Source: Bin55 sp965220235 (lineage in GTDB: Bacteria > Pseudomonadota > Gammaproteobacteria > Pseudomonadales > Azotimanducaceae). From it: a stretch of 64,000 nt of DNA. The DNA lies in assembly GCA_965220235.1 (NCBI GenBank), contig OZ244815.1, positions 2,542,001 through 2,606,000 of the forward strand, read 5' to 3'. Position numbers and translations under genes: made by a program. Positions within the stretch are counted from its first letter, which is position 1, and every line of letters begins with the position of its first letter. This document shows, piece after piece, positions 6,754 to 16,281 of this stretch. The notes beneath the pieces are model-generated. The model made no database searches and was not told the DNA's origin. It was given only the letters and a program-made list of their open reading frames with translations.

Positions 6754-8256
6754 TCAGTACGGTAGTTTCTTGACTGCTTGACGCCAGCCGATTAGGCGGT
6801 TTACGGTGATAAGGAATACGCCGAAGATCAATAACGTATTCATGAGTAGTGCACCAAATCTCGTATAAGGTGTTTTACCTGACATCGTGAATATCTGACC
6901 TTCAATCGTCGTACGCACGAACTGATCGGCTTGTACGATCACTTCGCCGTCTGGTCCGACAATACCGGATATACCGCTGTTAGCCGCTCTCACGACGTAA
7001 CGTCCGTGCTCGCGGGCGCGCATTCGCGCCATCTCAAAGTTCTGATGAGGCGCGAATGAATCACCAAACCATGCGTCCTCGCTTACAACGACGATCGCGT
7101 CTGCGTCACTCTGACGCACGGCGTCACGAACATCGCGCTCGAAACTTGCTTCGTAGCAAATCGCAGGCACTAGCTTGAGGCCCTCGACGTTCAGCGATCG
7201 ATCTCCGTCTTCGCCGACCTGAAGGTCTGAATACGGTACGTTAGCGAATCCAAGAATCGGCCGCAAGATCGAAGGAATAGGGACATACTCCCCAAACGGC
7301 ACCAGTCGAAGCTTGCGATAGTTCGCGTGATCTTCCCCAGAAATCAACAATGAGTTGAATCGAAGTTCGTCATCTATTTCGACGTATCCCGTCGCAATGT
7401 AATCGTGATTTGACGTCGCGCGAACGATCTCTAACGCTTCGAGCATTCTTATCTGACTCGTCGCAAATGCGGCTTCACTCCACAGTACAAGATCTTTCGG
7501 ACTAAGTGAGTGTGACAACTGCGAATAAATCCGAAACGTCTGACCGCGACGTGCCATCTCGAACTTTTCCGTCAATGGAATGTTGACTTGCACGATGCCG
7601 ACCTGACGCGGCTCTAACCGCTCGGTGTAGTCGAACAACGCCAATCCAGCACAAAGTAAAACGACAACAGCGCCCGCCGCTAACGACAGCCAGCCTGAAA
7701 CCAATGTTGCAGCAATAAAAGCGATCGCAAAACTCATTCCCTTCACGCCAAGAATCGGCGCTAAGCCATCGAATGGCGTGCTGATGAGTACGTAGCCGGC
7801 ATCGAGCACAGGGAAGCCAGTCATCACTGAACTTCTAAGCCACTCGTACGCGAGCCATACAAATGCAAACTGAAGACTGCGATACAGTGGAATATCCAGA
7901 GTGGGATATCGCTCTAGCGTCCGCCTAGGAACGTGGGACGCGATTCCTACAAGCCCGGTTAATAACGCTAGGAGGCAAACGAACAGCGCGACGAATCCGC
8001 CGGCAGCCATCCAGTGAACGTCCCCGTATTGCTGAATCGAAACGTAAATCCAGGAAGCACCTACGCCGAATTTCGCGACGCCGAAGAGCCAGGCATACAA
8101 GAACGCAGTTCGATACCTGCGAACGCGACCTAGGCTGTAGAAAAGTCCAGCAAGTGCAAGGATGGTGACCGGGAAATACTCAAACGGAGCGAAACCGAGC
8201 GGATAAATCGCTCCGCAGACTAGCGGAAGTAGAAACGCGAGTTTCGATCCGCCTAT
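6754..8256 (-). CDS. lnt: Apolipoprotein N-acyltransferase, apparently without a standard start codon
   Basis: Lnt adds the third acyl chain to lipoproteins in the inner membrane. The catalytic residues are present: Glu in VLWSEAAF, Lys in YRKLRLVPFGEY and Cys in AICYEASF (about 261, 315 and 367 if the frame starts at 8256). The first possible TTG (8100) would delete the first membrane helix, yet the frame upstream encodes a good one, including LVCGAIYPLGFAPF, which is typical of Lnt. Between an in-frame stop at 8410 and 8100 there is no ATG, GTG, TTG or CTG. I place the start at an ATA (8254-8256) that overlaps the corC stop and lies 7 bases after a GAGGA ribosome-binding sequence; an ATT at 8206-8208 is the alternative. 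A sequence error is possible. The full length would be 500 residues, normal for the family. Confidence 0.8.
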   Translation of the reverse strand: MGGSKLAFLLPLVCGAIYPLGFAPFEYFPVTILALAGLFYSLGRVRRYRTAFLYAWLFGVAKFGVGASWIYVSIQQYGDVHWMAAGGFVALFVCLLALLTGLVGIASHVPRRTLERYPTLDIPLYRSLQFAFVWLAYEWLRSSVMTGFPVLDAGYVLISTPFDGLAPILGVKGMSFAIAFIAATLVSGWLSLAAGAVVVLLCAGLALFDYTERLEPRQVGIVQVNIPLTEKFEMARRGQTFRIYSQLSHSLSPKDLVLWSEAAFATSQIRMLEALEIVRATSNHDYIATGYVEIDDELRFNSLLISGEDHANYRKLRLVPFGEYVPIPSILRPILGFANVPYSDLQVGEDGDRSLNVEGLKLVPAICYEASFERDVRDAVRQSDADAIVVVSEDAWFGDSFAPHQNFEMARMRAREHGRYVVRAANSGISGIVGPDGEVIVQADQFVRTTIEGQIFTMSGKTPYTRFGALLMNTLLIFGVFLITVNRLIGWRQAVKKLPY

Positions 8257-9134
8257 TGGCCGTTCCTCGTTACGCGTATCTTGACTATGCGGCGTTCCGT
8301 CGCTTCGAGTACTTCGAAACGCACATCCCCTTCTTTGGTTTTCTCGCCCATCACGGGTACGTGACCAAGTTTGGTCGCGAGGTACCCTCCAATGGTGTTG
8401 TTCAGATCGTTAGACAGATCCGTTTCGAAGAACTTGTTGAACTCGTCGATCGACAAGTCCGCACTGACATCCGAATGTCCGTTGTTCTCAGGCGTCGCTC
8501 CGCCGTTGTCATGCACCATCAACGAAACGGCTTCTTCGCCTCGATCGTGTTCGTCCTGGATGTCCCCGAAGAATTGCTCGAACACATCCTCCATCGTGAC
8601 GAGACCAACGATCTGAGCGTATTCGTTCTCCACGACAGCAAGATGCACTCGCTCTCTACGAAATTCCTCTAATAACGCGACGATGCCTTGGTCCTGTGGT
8701 ACGACCTTGACGTCTCGTCGCATCGCGTCGAGATCGAATTCCCCAACGGAATTGCCACCTGGGAGTGAAGCAAGAAGGTCTTTTACGTAGACCAATCCAA
8801 TCACCGAATCAGGATCATCGCCGCGTAGTGGATAGCGAGAATGACCTGTTTCCTTAATGACATCAAGTACATCCGCGAGCGTCATGTCCTTTGACAAAGA
8901 AACGACGCGCGAACGAGGCACCATGATGTCGTGGGCGTTCTTCGTCGATGTCTCAAGTAGGTTCCCGATTAACGGAATGACCTCCTGATCGAAGTCATTC
9001 CCGACTTCAAATACCTCATCGACAAGACTGCGAAACTTCCGCTCGAACGTTAGGTCAACGCCTTTCCGAACCGCACCGCGAAAAAGATCGCGCACACGTT
9101 TTGTGTATGGCACGCGTTGTTCGGCTTCACTCAT
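8253..9134 (-). CDS. corC: CorC/HlyC family CBS-domain protein
   Basis: This 293-residue cytosolic protein has a short N-terminal helix region, two CBS domains (about 65-190; HDIMVPRSRVVSL and VVENEYAQIVGLVTMEDVFE are typical) and a C-terminal transporter-associated CorC_HlyC domain (about 205-290, IGGYLATKLGHVP). It is linked to magnesium and cobalt export in enterobacteria, and CBS domains of this kind bind adenine nucleotides. An acidic linker with DNGGATPENNGH separates the parts. It overlaps ybeY upstream by 8 bases and lnt downstream, in the conserved gammaproteobacterial order. Confidence 0.9.
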   Translation of the reverse strand: MSEAEQRVPYTKRVRDLFRGAVRKGVDLTFERKFRSLVDEVFEVGNDFDQEVIPLIGNLLETSTKNAHDIMVPRSRVVSLSKDMTLADVLDVIKETGHSRYPLRGDDPDSVIGLVYVKDLLASLPGGNSVGEFDLDAMRRDVKVVPQDQGIVALLEEFRRERVHLAVVENEYAQIVGLVTMEDVFEQFFGDIQDEHDRGEEAVSLMVHDNGGATPENNGHSDVSADLSIDEFNKFFETDLSNDLNNTIGGYLATKLGHVPVMGEKTKEGDVRFEVLEATERRIVKIRVTRNGQ

Positions 9135-9579
9135 AAGGATTTGTCACTCCGACCGACTTGAGTAGTGCGACCTCTTTAACTTCCATTTCACTGGCGTCCT
9201 TCTCATCAACGTGATCGAAACCACGCAAATGCAATACACCGTGGATGACTAAATGCGCCAGATGTGCATCCAGGCTCTTCTCTTGTTCCTCCGCTTGAGC
9301 CTTAGCGATATCGACACAGATCGCCACGTCGCCTAAAACGTTGTCTTGTTGTGCCGGGAACGACAAGACATTCGTCGGCTCGTCGATGCTCCGAAACTTC
9401 TCGTTCAAGCGTCGACTTTCATCCGTCGTCACGAAGTTCAAAAACACATCGCCTTGACTTTCTTCACTAGCTAGTTCGATCCATCCGCGTATCTGTGATT
9501 TGCTCGGGATATCGACACGGTTAGGAAGATTAATCACGATTTCGCGTGACACGGAATCTACTTGGGTTGATGTCGTCAT
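9127..9579 (-). CDS. ybeY: Endoribonuclease YbeY
   Basis: This zinc endoribonuclease acts in 16S rRNA 3'-end maturation and ribosome quality control. The 150-residue protein carries the metal site H113-GVL-H117-LRGFD-H123 and the conserved NVLSFP motif (about 70-75). ATG 9579 is preferred because it starts just after the phoH stop (9581-9583); longer in-frame starts would lie within phoH. It is coupled with corC by an 8-base overlap. Confidence 0.92.
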   Translation of the reverse strand: MTTSTQVDSVSREIVINLPNRVDIPSKSQIRGWIELASEESQGDVFLNFVTTDESRRLNEKFRSIDEPTNVLSFPAQQDNVLGDVAICVDIAKAQAEEQEKSLDAHLAHLVIHGVLHLRGFDHVDEKDASEMEVKEVALLKSVGVTNPYE

Positions 9580-9580
9580 A

Positions 9581-10603
9581 TTACTGCGGTTGCCGATCAT
9601 CTTGCTCATACGCATCGACGATACGTTGAACGATCGGATGCCGCACGACATCTCGCGAATTGAATCGCGTGATATGAATACCCGGTACGTCCTTGAGCAG
9701 CGGTATCACGTGAGCTAATCCCGATCGTTGATCTTGTTGATTACCACCCAAGTCAATTTGGGTAAGGTCACCCGTGATCGCTACTTTCGAACCGAAGCCG
9801 ATTCGTGTCAGGAACATCTTCATCTGGGCGATCGTGGTGTTTTGACTTTCGTCCAGGATGATGAACGCCTCGTTGAGGGTGCGACCACGCATATACGCGA
9901 GCGGCGCAATCTCAATGACTTTTCGATCAATCAACCGTTCGACTCGCTCGTTGCCAACCATTTCGAACAATGCGTCGTACAACGGCTGCATATAAGGATC
10001 GATTTTCTGCGTTAGGTCGCCCGGTAGAAAGCCTAGTTTCTCTCCTACCTCAACAGCTGGTCTTACAAGGAAGATTCGCTTTACACGATCGCTTGCAAGC
10101 GCTTGTACCGCACATGCAACAGCCAAGTACGTCTTACCAGTCCCGGCGGGACCGATGGCGAAATTGACGTCTATGTCGTCTGACTGCAGGTCGCGTACAA
10201 ATCGCGACTGCCTGGGACCGCGTGGGCGAACAGTTTTCTGCCAGAGTCTGAGGTGGGTACTCGCGCCGTCGCCGTCACTATTGCCGTTCTTCGACCAACC
10301 ATCGACGAGCTCCGTGACACCCGCTTCCTGTAGATACAGATGTAGCGTCTTGGCGTCGAGAGTCGCGCCGCCGCCAATCTGAGCATAGAGGTGGGTGAGT
10401 AGCGCTTCGCCTTTGCGTACGCCCTCTTGAGGACCTTCAAGCTGGAAGTCATGTCCGCGGTTCTTGATATGTATGCCTAACCGCTGTTCCAGCTGCCGGA
10501 TATTTCTGTCAAGTGGCCCGCACAAGGTCGCGAGCCGTCCTGCATCGCTAGGTTGTAGGTTTAGAGATTTGGTTGACCTTGATTCGAGTGAATCGTCGCT
10601 CAA
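9581..10603 (-). CDS. ybeZ: PhoH-like ATPase (YbeZ)
   Basis: This 340-residue P-loop NTPase has Walker A GPAGTGKT (about residues 151-158) and Walker B FIILDESQN. An N-terminal KH-like nucleic-acid-binding region precedes the ATPase (LEQRLGIHIKNRG). PhoH-like proteins act with YbeY in rRNA processing, which fits the direct junction with ybeY. The C-terminal TRFNSRDVVRHPIVQRIVDAYE is typical. In most relatives miaB lies directly upstream; here a cyclase-family gene intervenes. Confidence 0.92.
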   Translation of the reverse strand: MSDDSLESRSTKSLNLQPSDAGRLATLCGPLDRNIRQLEQRLGIHIKNRGHDFQLEGPQEGVRKGEALLTHLYAQIGGGATLDAKTLHLYLQEAGVTELVDGWSKNGNSDGDGASTHLRLWQKTVRPRGPRQSRFVRDLQSDDIDVNFAIGPAGTGKTYLAVACAVQALASDRVKRIFLVRPAVEVGEKLGFLPGDLTQKIDPYMQPLYDALFEMVGNERVERLIDRKVIEIAPLAYMRGRTLNEAFIILDESQNTTIAQMKMFLTRIGFGSKVAITGDLTQIDLGGNQQDQRSGLAHVIPLLKDVPGIHITRFNSRDVVRHPIVQRIVDAYEQDDRQPQ

Positions 10604-10709
10604 AAAGCGTTTGTACTCCTATGTACTGACGGAGCGCGAATTATCATAGATAAGACGCGGAAAAGAGTGGCAAATCGTATCGCACGATTTGTCGATGTTC
10701 GAATTGATT

Positions 10710-11645
10710 TCAGTGAATGGCTACCGGATTGACGTACATCTGCACTGCGCCGCGCACTTTCGCTTGACCTAAAACGAACAAGAACTCGAACACACCATCA
10801 CGCACCAACGGTCCCGTGTTCATCGTTTCCAATATGAAAATCCCATTTTCCTGCAGCAATATGACGTGACCTTGAAACGGACGATTCTCATGTTGAGGCG
10901 GTACGACGTCTAGACCCCAAGTATCTGCACCAGCGGCGACGACGTTCTTACTTACGAGATAGCTCGCGACTTCCTCGCTCTGACCCGGCTCCGCGGCAAC
11001 CCAAACGTCCGGCTCAGCTTCCAGTTTCGCATCAGTCCAACCCGTATGAAAGAGCACAACATCTCCTTCTTGAATGGGTGTGCCTTGCTTTTCCTCTACC
11101 GCTCTTACGTCTTCAACGGTAAATAACTGACCGCCTTCCATCGATTCGACACCGAAGTGACTCGCCATGTCGAGCACGATCCCGCGTGCGACAATCGGTG
11201 GAACTGTCTCTATGCCTAGTTTTGTTAAACCGGTAATCTCTGCGATGTCGGTCGACTCATGACAGTTGTAGTACACACCATCCGGGTCACCGATATGACC
11301 AAGTCCATCGAGTTGTGAGCCAATACCGAACCAACCCGAAATGATGTCATCGTTGTAGGTCATGTTCGGGTATGGTTGACCTTCGTGCTGTTGTCCGGGC
11401 TGGACGACGTAGACGTTCATACCACGCGGCGGGAATGCAGGCGTCGTACTATCGATCGTGATCCCAAGGCTGTACACCTTGCCTTCTTTGATGAGACTGA
11501 CAGCTTTAAGCACCGACTCGGCACTCATCAGATTGAGATTGCCGATTTGATCGTCAGCACCCCACTTAGATGGGACGCAGTCTTCGTGGCCGTACACAGC
11601 CGACACGCAAACAAGACTACAGCAAAGAATGGCCAATTTCTTCAT
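10710..11645 (-). CDS. Exported cyclase/kynurenine-formamidase-like hydrolase
   Basis: The family includes KynB, isatin hydrolase and bacterial cyclases that use Mn or Zn to open amide or lactam bonds. This 311-residue protein starts MKKLAILCCSLVCVSAVYG, a clear Sec signal peptide, so the enzyme acts in the periplasm. The metal-site motif HxGTHxDxPxH appears here as GIGSQLDGLGHIG, with Gln in place of the second His; this variant occurs in some secreted relatives. VLFHTGW and the QGHVILL region are also typical. ATG 11645 is chosen for the signal peptide over a start at 11684. The gene sits in the same direction inside the miaB-phoH operon, where it does not normally belong. The substrate is unknown. 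Confidence 0.78.
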   Translation of the reverse strand: MKKLAILCCSLVCVSAVYGHEDCVPSKWGADDQIGNLNLMSAESVLKAVSLIKEGKVYSLGITIDSTTPAFPPRGMNVYVVQPGQQHEGQPYPNMTYNDDIISGWFGIGSQLDGLGHIGDPDGVYYNCHESTDIAEITGLTKLGIETVPPIVARGIVLDMASHFGVESMEGGQLFTVEDVRAVEEKQGTPIQEGDVVLFHTGWTDAKLEAEPDVWVAAEPGQSEEVASYLVSKNVVAAGADTWGLDVVPPQHENRPFQGHVILLQENGIFILETMNTGPLVRDGVFEFLFVLGQAKVRGAVQMYVNPVAIH

Positions 11646-11720
11646 CAGATCACTCATCAAAGTTACGTTCGATAAGCATAGCAATCCGGCAAGTTTTCAC
11701 AATTCGAAATTGCGGATCGA

Positions 11721-13046
11721 TTAGGCTAGAGATCGAGCGTCGATCAATGTACCTCGGAGTGAGTTTGGCAGAGCTTCGTCGATTCTCACTTGAGCGAAAT
11801 CTCCACCTGGATCGCCAGCGAAGTTAACAACCCGATTGCACTCAGTGCGACCTTGCCATTGATCTGGGTTTCGCTTGGATGTTCCGTGTACCAGCACCGT
11901 CTGTTCGCTGCCGACAAGCCGATCACCGTGCCGTTCTGCTTGCAAGCGAAGTCGATCCTGTAAACGCTGTAAACGTTCTTTCTTAACGTCTACAGGTGTT
12001 TCATCGGCGAGGTCAGCGGCCGGGGTTCCGGGACGCGCACTGTAGATAAAACTAAATGACGTGTCAAAGTCGAGCTCTTCGACTAGATCCATGGTTCGCT
12101 GAAAGTCATCTTCGGTTTCACCTGGGAATCCGATGATGAAATCAGACGAGAGAGCGATCGATGGTCGAACCTTCCTCAGCTTCCGAATCTTGGACTTGTA
12201 TTCAAGTATCGTGTGGTTGCGCTTCATCGCGCTAAGCACACGATCAGATCCGGCTTGAACGGGTAGATGCAAGTGATTGACCAATTTCGTTTCATTGGTA
12301 AACGCTTCGATCAAATGATCGCCAAAATCATTCGGGTGCGAGGTCGTAAAACGAATCCGTTCAATTCCGTCGATTTGCGCGACATAGTGAATCAGTTCCG
12401 CTAGATCAACTTGAGCGCCATCAAGATCGCCGCGGTACGAGTTCACGTTCTGGCCCAGCAAGTTGATCTCGCGAACTCCCTGCTGTGCGAGACTCACAAC
12501 TTCGCGCATGACGTCGCTCACGTTGCGACTTACTTCGGGACCGCGTGTGTATGGCACCACACAAAACGAGCAGTACTTGCTGCATCCTTCCATGATCGTG
12601 ACGTATGCGGAAACGCCACCGGCGTTCGGTGTCGGTAGTCGATCAAATTTCTCAATTTCAGGGAAGCTGATATCGACAACCGGAGTCAATCGCTTGCTCG
12701 CTTCTTCAATCATTTCTGGTAAACGATGCAGCGTCTGTGGTCCGAACACCATGTCAACATAAGGTGCACGGTCTGTAATCGCAGATCCTTCTTGACTCGC
12801 GACACAACCACCAACCCCAATGAGCAAATTCGGATTCGATTCCTTCAGTCGACGCCATCGTCCGAGTTCGTGAAATACTTTCTCCTGCGCCTTTTCTCGT
12901 ATGGAACACGTGTTCAGCAGTATGACGTCCGCTTGTGTCGGATCGTCAACGATCTGGGCGGCGTGGCTCTCGCGGAGCAAATCGCCCATGCGGTCCGAGT
13001 CGTACTCGTTCATCTGACATCCATGTGTCTTGATGAAGAGGTTCAT
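11721..13046 (-). CDS. miaB: tRNA-2-methylthio-N6-dimethylallyladenosine synthase
   Basis: MiaB is a radical-SAM enzyme that methylthiolates i6A37 in tRNAs. The 441-residue protein has the N-terminal UPF0004 domain with the first cluster cysteines (THGCQMNEYDS; ILLNTCSIRE; GGCVAS), the radical-SAM motif GCSKYCSFCVVPY near residue 150, and a C-terminal TRAM domain (VLVHGTSKRNPDQWQGRTECN). The ATG at 13046 gives the classical MNLFIKTHGCQ start; an in-frame TTG lies five codons upstream. It heads the phoH-ybeY-corC-lnt operon. Confidence 0.95.
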   Translation of the reverse strand: MNLFIKTHGCQMNEYDSDRMGDLLRESHAAQIVDDPTQADVILLNTCSIREKAQEKVFHELGRWRRLKESNPNLLIGVGGCVASQEGSAITDRAPYVDMVFGPQTLHRLPEMIEEASKRLTPVVDISFPEIEKFDRLPTPNAGGVSAYVTIMEGCSKYCSFCVVPYTRGPEVSRNVSDVMREVVSLAQQGVREINLLGQNVNSYRGDLDGAQVDLAELIHYVAQIDGIERIRFTTSHPNDFGDHLIEAFTNETKLVNHLHLPVQAGSDRVLSAMKRNHTILEYKSKIRKLRKVRPSIALSSDFIIGFPGETEDDFQRTMDLVEELDFDTSFSFIYSARPGTPAADLADETPVDVKKERLQRLQDRLRLQAERHGDRLVGSEQTVLVHGTSKRNPDQWQGRTECNRVVNFAGDPGGDFAQVRIDEALPNSLRGTLIDARSLA

Positions 13047-13247
13047 GCGATCAACGATCAATCAAGTGGAAAGCCGCAAGTGTACCTACGAATAGGACAT
13101 CGTGCCATGCTACCGAAGGTCGCGATCGTCAGGGAATTCGACCTTTTGGGGTAATTTGTGCAATTCTCACGAAATTCTGGTGTCAAAACGCAAAACCTTC
13201 ATTCGTTCGCCGTCTAGCGCAATTACTCTTTCTTCTGTTTTAAATTG

Positions 13248-14564
13248 ATGCAACTTCCGAAATTCGATACGTCACCAACCTTCAGGCTGTTCACCGTACT
13301 CGCATTTACGATTGCGCTCGCAGTGCCGATTGCCTTCGTTTGGATCGTCGTCGAACTTCGCTCTGAGTACGAACAGGAAGTCTCGGCGGATATTTCACAA
13401 GGATGGGGAGATGAGCAGGTACTCATAGGTCCCTTTCTCCGACTGAAAGTGCGCACGCCCTCAGCCGAAGGAACCGACACTACCAGTAGAGACGCACAGG
13501 TGGAGAGCTATTTCTTCGCGCCACGTCATCTAGAGATTACGTCTACATCGGAACACGAAGAGAGACAGAAGGGTATCTTCAAAAAGCCAGTCTACGTTGC
13601 AACGGTCGTACTTAAGGGGTCGTTCGATAACGACCTAGCGAAATTCGCCGAACGACGCAATGTCGACATCACGAATATTGAAAGCTGCTCGATTCAGGTC
13701 GCGCTCTCTTACTCCCAAGCCATTCGCTCACTGAGTGGACAGTTCGGTGAACGTGACCTCGAGTTCGAACCGTCGTCCCAGCAACTAGGTTGGGTAGGTG
13801 AACCCGTGCAAGCGAGACTGAGAAACGCCGAATGCACCGGCGCTGATTTCCAAATGAATCTAGTGGCTCGCGGTTCAAATCGACAATCAGTGGCAATGGT
13901 CGGGGACGAAAGCGCACTGAAGATGAACTCTTCTTGGCCGCATCCCAAATTCGAAGGACGCCAACTCCCTGATAACCACGAAATCAATCCGACAGGCTTT
14001 GATGCCAATTGGTCGTCTATCGCGTTGGCGAGAGGTTTTGCCTCCGAACTTGACGAAAACGAATGGCTAGCGATCACGAAAGAGAGTGCTGTGGGTTTCT
14101 CTTTTCACGAACCCGTGACCTTGTATCGCATGGTCACGCGAGCGGTCAAGTACGGTTTCTTCGTCGTCGGATTAACGCTACTTTCGATTTACTGTCTCGA
14201 GATGGTGACTGGAATAAAGATCCATGTTGTTCAGTACGCGATTGTTGGCGCCGCACTCGCGCTCTTCTATCTGCTTCTGCTCTCGATTTCTGAGCACATC
14301 GGGTTTGTCGCGTCGTATCTCGTCGCAAGCAGCGTACTCATCATTCTGATTGTGGGGTACGCCTGGTTTAGTACGCGCGAGACAAAGTTCGCCGGGAGCA
14401 TGGCGGCACTATTAATTGGAGTCTATGCCGCGTTATATCTCTGCTTAGCGTCCACGGACTATGCACTTCTGATCGGCAGTCTCTTGCTGGTAATACTGTT
14501 GGCAGGATTGATGTACGCGACACGGAACATGGTTATCGATACGAATCAAAGTGATCAGCAATAA
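13248..14564 (+). CDS. creD: CreD-like inner membrane protein
   Basis: The protein has 438 residues, one N-terminal membrane helix (about 13-35), a large periplasmic region and five or six helices at the C-terminus. The periplasmic part carries family stretches such as SYSQAIRSLSG, WPHPKFEGRQLP and GFDANW, and the block ARGFA...FHEPVTLYRMVTRAVKYGFF is characteristic of CreD (Cet), linked to envelope integrity and colicin E2 tolerance. No creBC two-component genes are nearby. The ATG at 13248 follows an in-frame TTG and gives MQLPKF. Confidence 0.88.
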   Translation: MQLPKFDTSPTFRLFTVLAFTIALAVPIAFVWIVVELRSEYEQEVSADISQGWGDEQVLIGPFLRLKVRTPSAEGTDTTSRDAQVESYFFAPRHLEITSTSEHEERQKGIFKKPVYVATVVLKGSFDNDLAKFAERRNVDITNIESCSIQVALSYSQAIRSLSGQFGERDLEFEPSSQQLGWVGEPVQARLRNAECTGADFQMNLVARGSNRQSVAMVGDESALKMNSSWPHPKFEGRQLPDNHEINPTGFDANWSSIALARGFASELDENEWLAITKESAVGFSFHEPVTLYRMVTRAVKYGFFVVGLTLLSIYCLEMVTGIKIHVVQYAIVGAALALFYLLLLSISEHIGFVASYLVASSVLIILIVGYAWFSTRETKFAGSMAALLIGVYAALYLCLASTDYALLIGSLLLVILLAGLMYATRNMVIDTNQSDQQ

Positions 14565-14649
14565 ATATATCGGATCTAATCGTTTTCCGTCTCAGACTGA
14601 AGCGAAACTACAATAAGTTCGTTTGAGATCCACCTAAACGTATTTCCCG

Positions 14650-14976
14650 ATGGATGAATCACAAGATCGCGTATATCGCGTCTTGTTCCACAATCAAGGC
14701 AAGATTTTTGACGTCTTCGTACGTAGCGTAGGCCGAGCTGAGCTGTTCGGCTTTCTCGAACTACAAGACTTTGTGTTCTCCAAACCATCGTCCATGGTGA
14801 TTGACCCATCGGAAGAGAGCTTGCGCAACGAGTTCGAAAAGGTGAAGCGAGTCTTTGTTCCCATCGCTAACGTCGAACGAATCGATGAAGTGAAGGAAAT
14901 TGGCGAGGCGAAAATCACGGAGAATGACGGTACTCAAATTCACCACCTCCCGCCCGTTCAGAGACCCAAGCGCTAA
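14650..14976 (+). CDS. DUF1820 family protein
   Basis: This 108-residue soluble protein begins YRVLFHNQGKIFDVFVR and contains FGFLELQDFVF and VIDPSEESLRNEFEKVKR, the hallmark segments of DUF1820, a family largely confined to Gammaproteobacteria. The function is unknown. The gene is followed after 40 bases by a flavoprotein gene in the same direction. Confidence 0.85.
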   Translation: MDESQDRVYRVLFHNQGKIFDVFVRSVGRAELFGFLELQDFVFSKPSSMVIDPSEESLRNEFEKVKRVFVPIANVERIDEVKEIGEAKITENDGTQIHHLPPVQRPKR

Positions 14977-15016
14977 TCAATCAGCCAATAACTCACGAAT
15001 CTAAATAGCCTAATTA

Positions 15017-16231
15017 ATGTCAGTCGTTATCGTCGGTGCTGGTCACGCGGGTGGTCAGGTCGCAGCAAGTCTTCGCCAACTCAAGTATGAAGAACCCATC
15101 ACCCTTATCGGATCCGAGCGATATGTACCCTACCAACGACCGCCACTAACAAAGGAGTACTTACGTCGCGAAGAAGGCTTGGATCGCGTCACGTTAAGAC
15201 CCGAGACCTTTTATGAGAAGAACGATATTTCTCTCATGCTCGGATGCGAGGTCCAATCAATCGATCGTAATCAAAAGGTTGTTGTCCTAGACGGAAACGA
15301 AGATATCCAGTATGACAAGCTCGTCCTCGCGACCGGCTCGACGCCCATATTGCCTCCGATTCCAGGCACTGATCTTCAAGGGGTTCATCTCCTAAGGACG
15401 ATCGACGACGTCGATGCGATCGTCAACGAGCTTGAGTCTACATCGAACATTGGCATCATCGGTGGGGGCTATATCGGTTTAGAAGCGGCAGCTTCATTTC
15501 GTCACCTCGGAATGAACGCGTCGGTTGTCGAGATGGAAGATCGACTCTTGAAACGAGTGGCAACAACGGAACTCGCTGATTTCTACGCGAACTTGCATCG
15601 CCAACACGGAGTCGACATTCACCTCGACTCCCAAGTCACCGAGATCTGTGGTGATGCGAATGGGAGAGTCGAGTCATTGTCAGTTTCGGACGGCGCTAAG
15701 CTAGATCTGAATCTCGTCATCGTCGGCGTCGGCATTCGACCTAATACGGAATTAGCGGCCGAAGCAGGATTTAGCGTAGAAAACGGAATCCGCGTAAACG
15801 AACGCTGTGAAACCGATGACCCCAGCATCTACGCCGTCGGCGACTGTACAAATCACCCTAACCCACTCATCGATCGTCGTTTACGCCTCGAGTCGGTACC
15901 AAACGCGATGGAACAAGCACGAGTCGCTGCCGCCAACATCGTCGGTAGACCGACCACGTACGCGACCTTTCCATGGTTCTGGTCTGATCAGTACGACCTG
16001 AAATTACAAATGGTAGGTTTCGCAACCGATCGAGATGAATCCGTGACTCGCGGCGAACGCGAATCGAACTCATTCGCCGAATTTCATCTCAAAGATGGTG
16101 TTTTAGTTGGTGCAGACGCAATCAACTCGCCGAGAGAATTCATGGCTGCGCGCCAACTGTGCGGTAAGACGGTTGACGCACAGTCACTACGCGACACGTC
16201 GGTAGACCTTCGATCGTTGCTGAAGAAATAA
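15017..16231 (+). CDS. NAD(P)H:ferredoxin reductase-like flavoprotein
   Basis: The protein has 404 residues and two Rossmann folds. The N-terminal FAD motif is VIVGAGHAGGQVA (about 4-16), the NAD(P) motif is IGIIGGGYIGLEAA (about 150), and the FAD-contacting YAVGDCTNHPN lies near 280. The PYQRPPLTKEYL segment and the C-terminal reductase domain are typical of putidaredoxin-, rhodocoxin- and terpredoxin-reductase-like enzymes, which feed electrons from NADH to ferredoxins of P450 or Rieske oxygenases. No partner ferredoxin or oxygenase gene is adjacent, so its partner must be encoded elsewhere. Confidence 0.87.
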   Translation: MSVVIVGAGHAGGQVAASLRQLKYEEPITLIGSERYVPYQRPPLTKEYLRREEGLDRVTLRPETFYEKNDISLMLGCEVQSIDRNQKVVVLDGNEDIQYDKLVLATGSTPILPPIPGTDLQGVHLLRTIDDVDAIVNELESTSNIGIIGGGYIGLEAAASFRHLGMNASVVEMEDRLLKRVATTELADFYANLHRQHGVDIHLDSQVTEICGDANGRVESLSVSDGAKLDLNLVIVGVGIRPNTELAAEAGFSVENGIRVNERCETDDPSIYAVGDCTNHPNPLIDRRLRLESVPNAMEQARVAAANIVGRPTTYATFPWFWSDQYDLKLQMVGFATDRDESVTRGERESNSFAEFHLKDGVLVGADAINSPREFMAARQLCGKTVDAQSLRDTSVDLRSLLKK

Positions 16232-16281
16232 AACTACGCCACATACGTAGTCCCTGCACTGAAGTAGGTGCACTACGCTAA

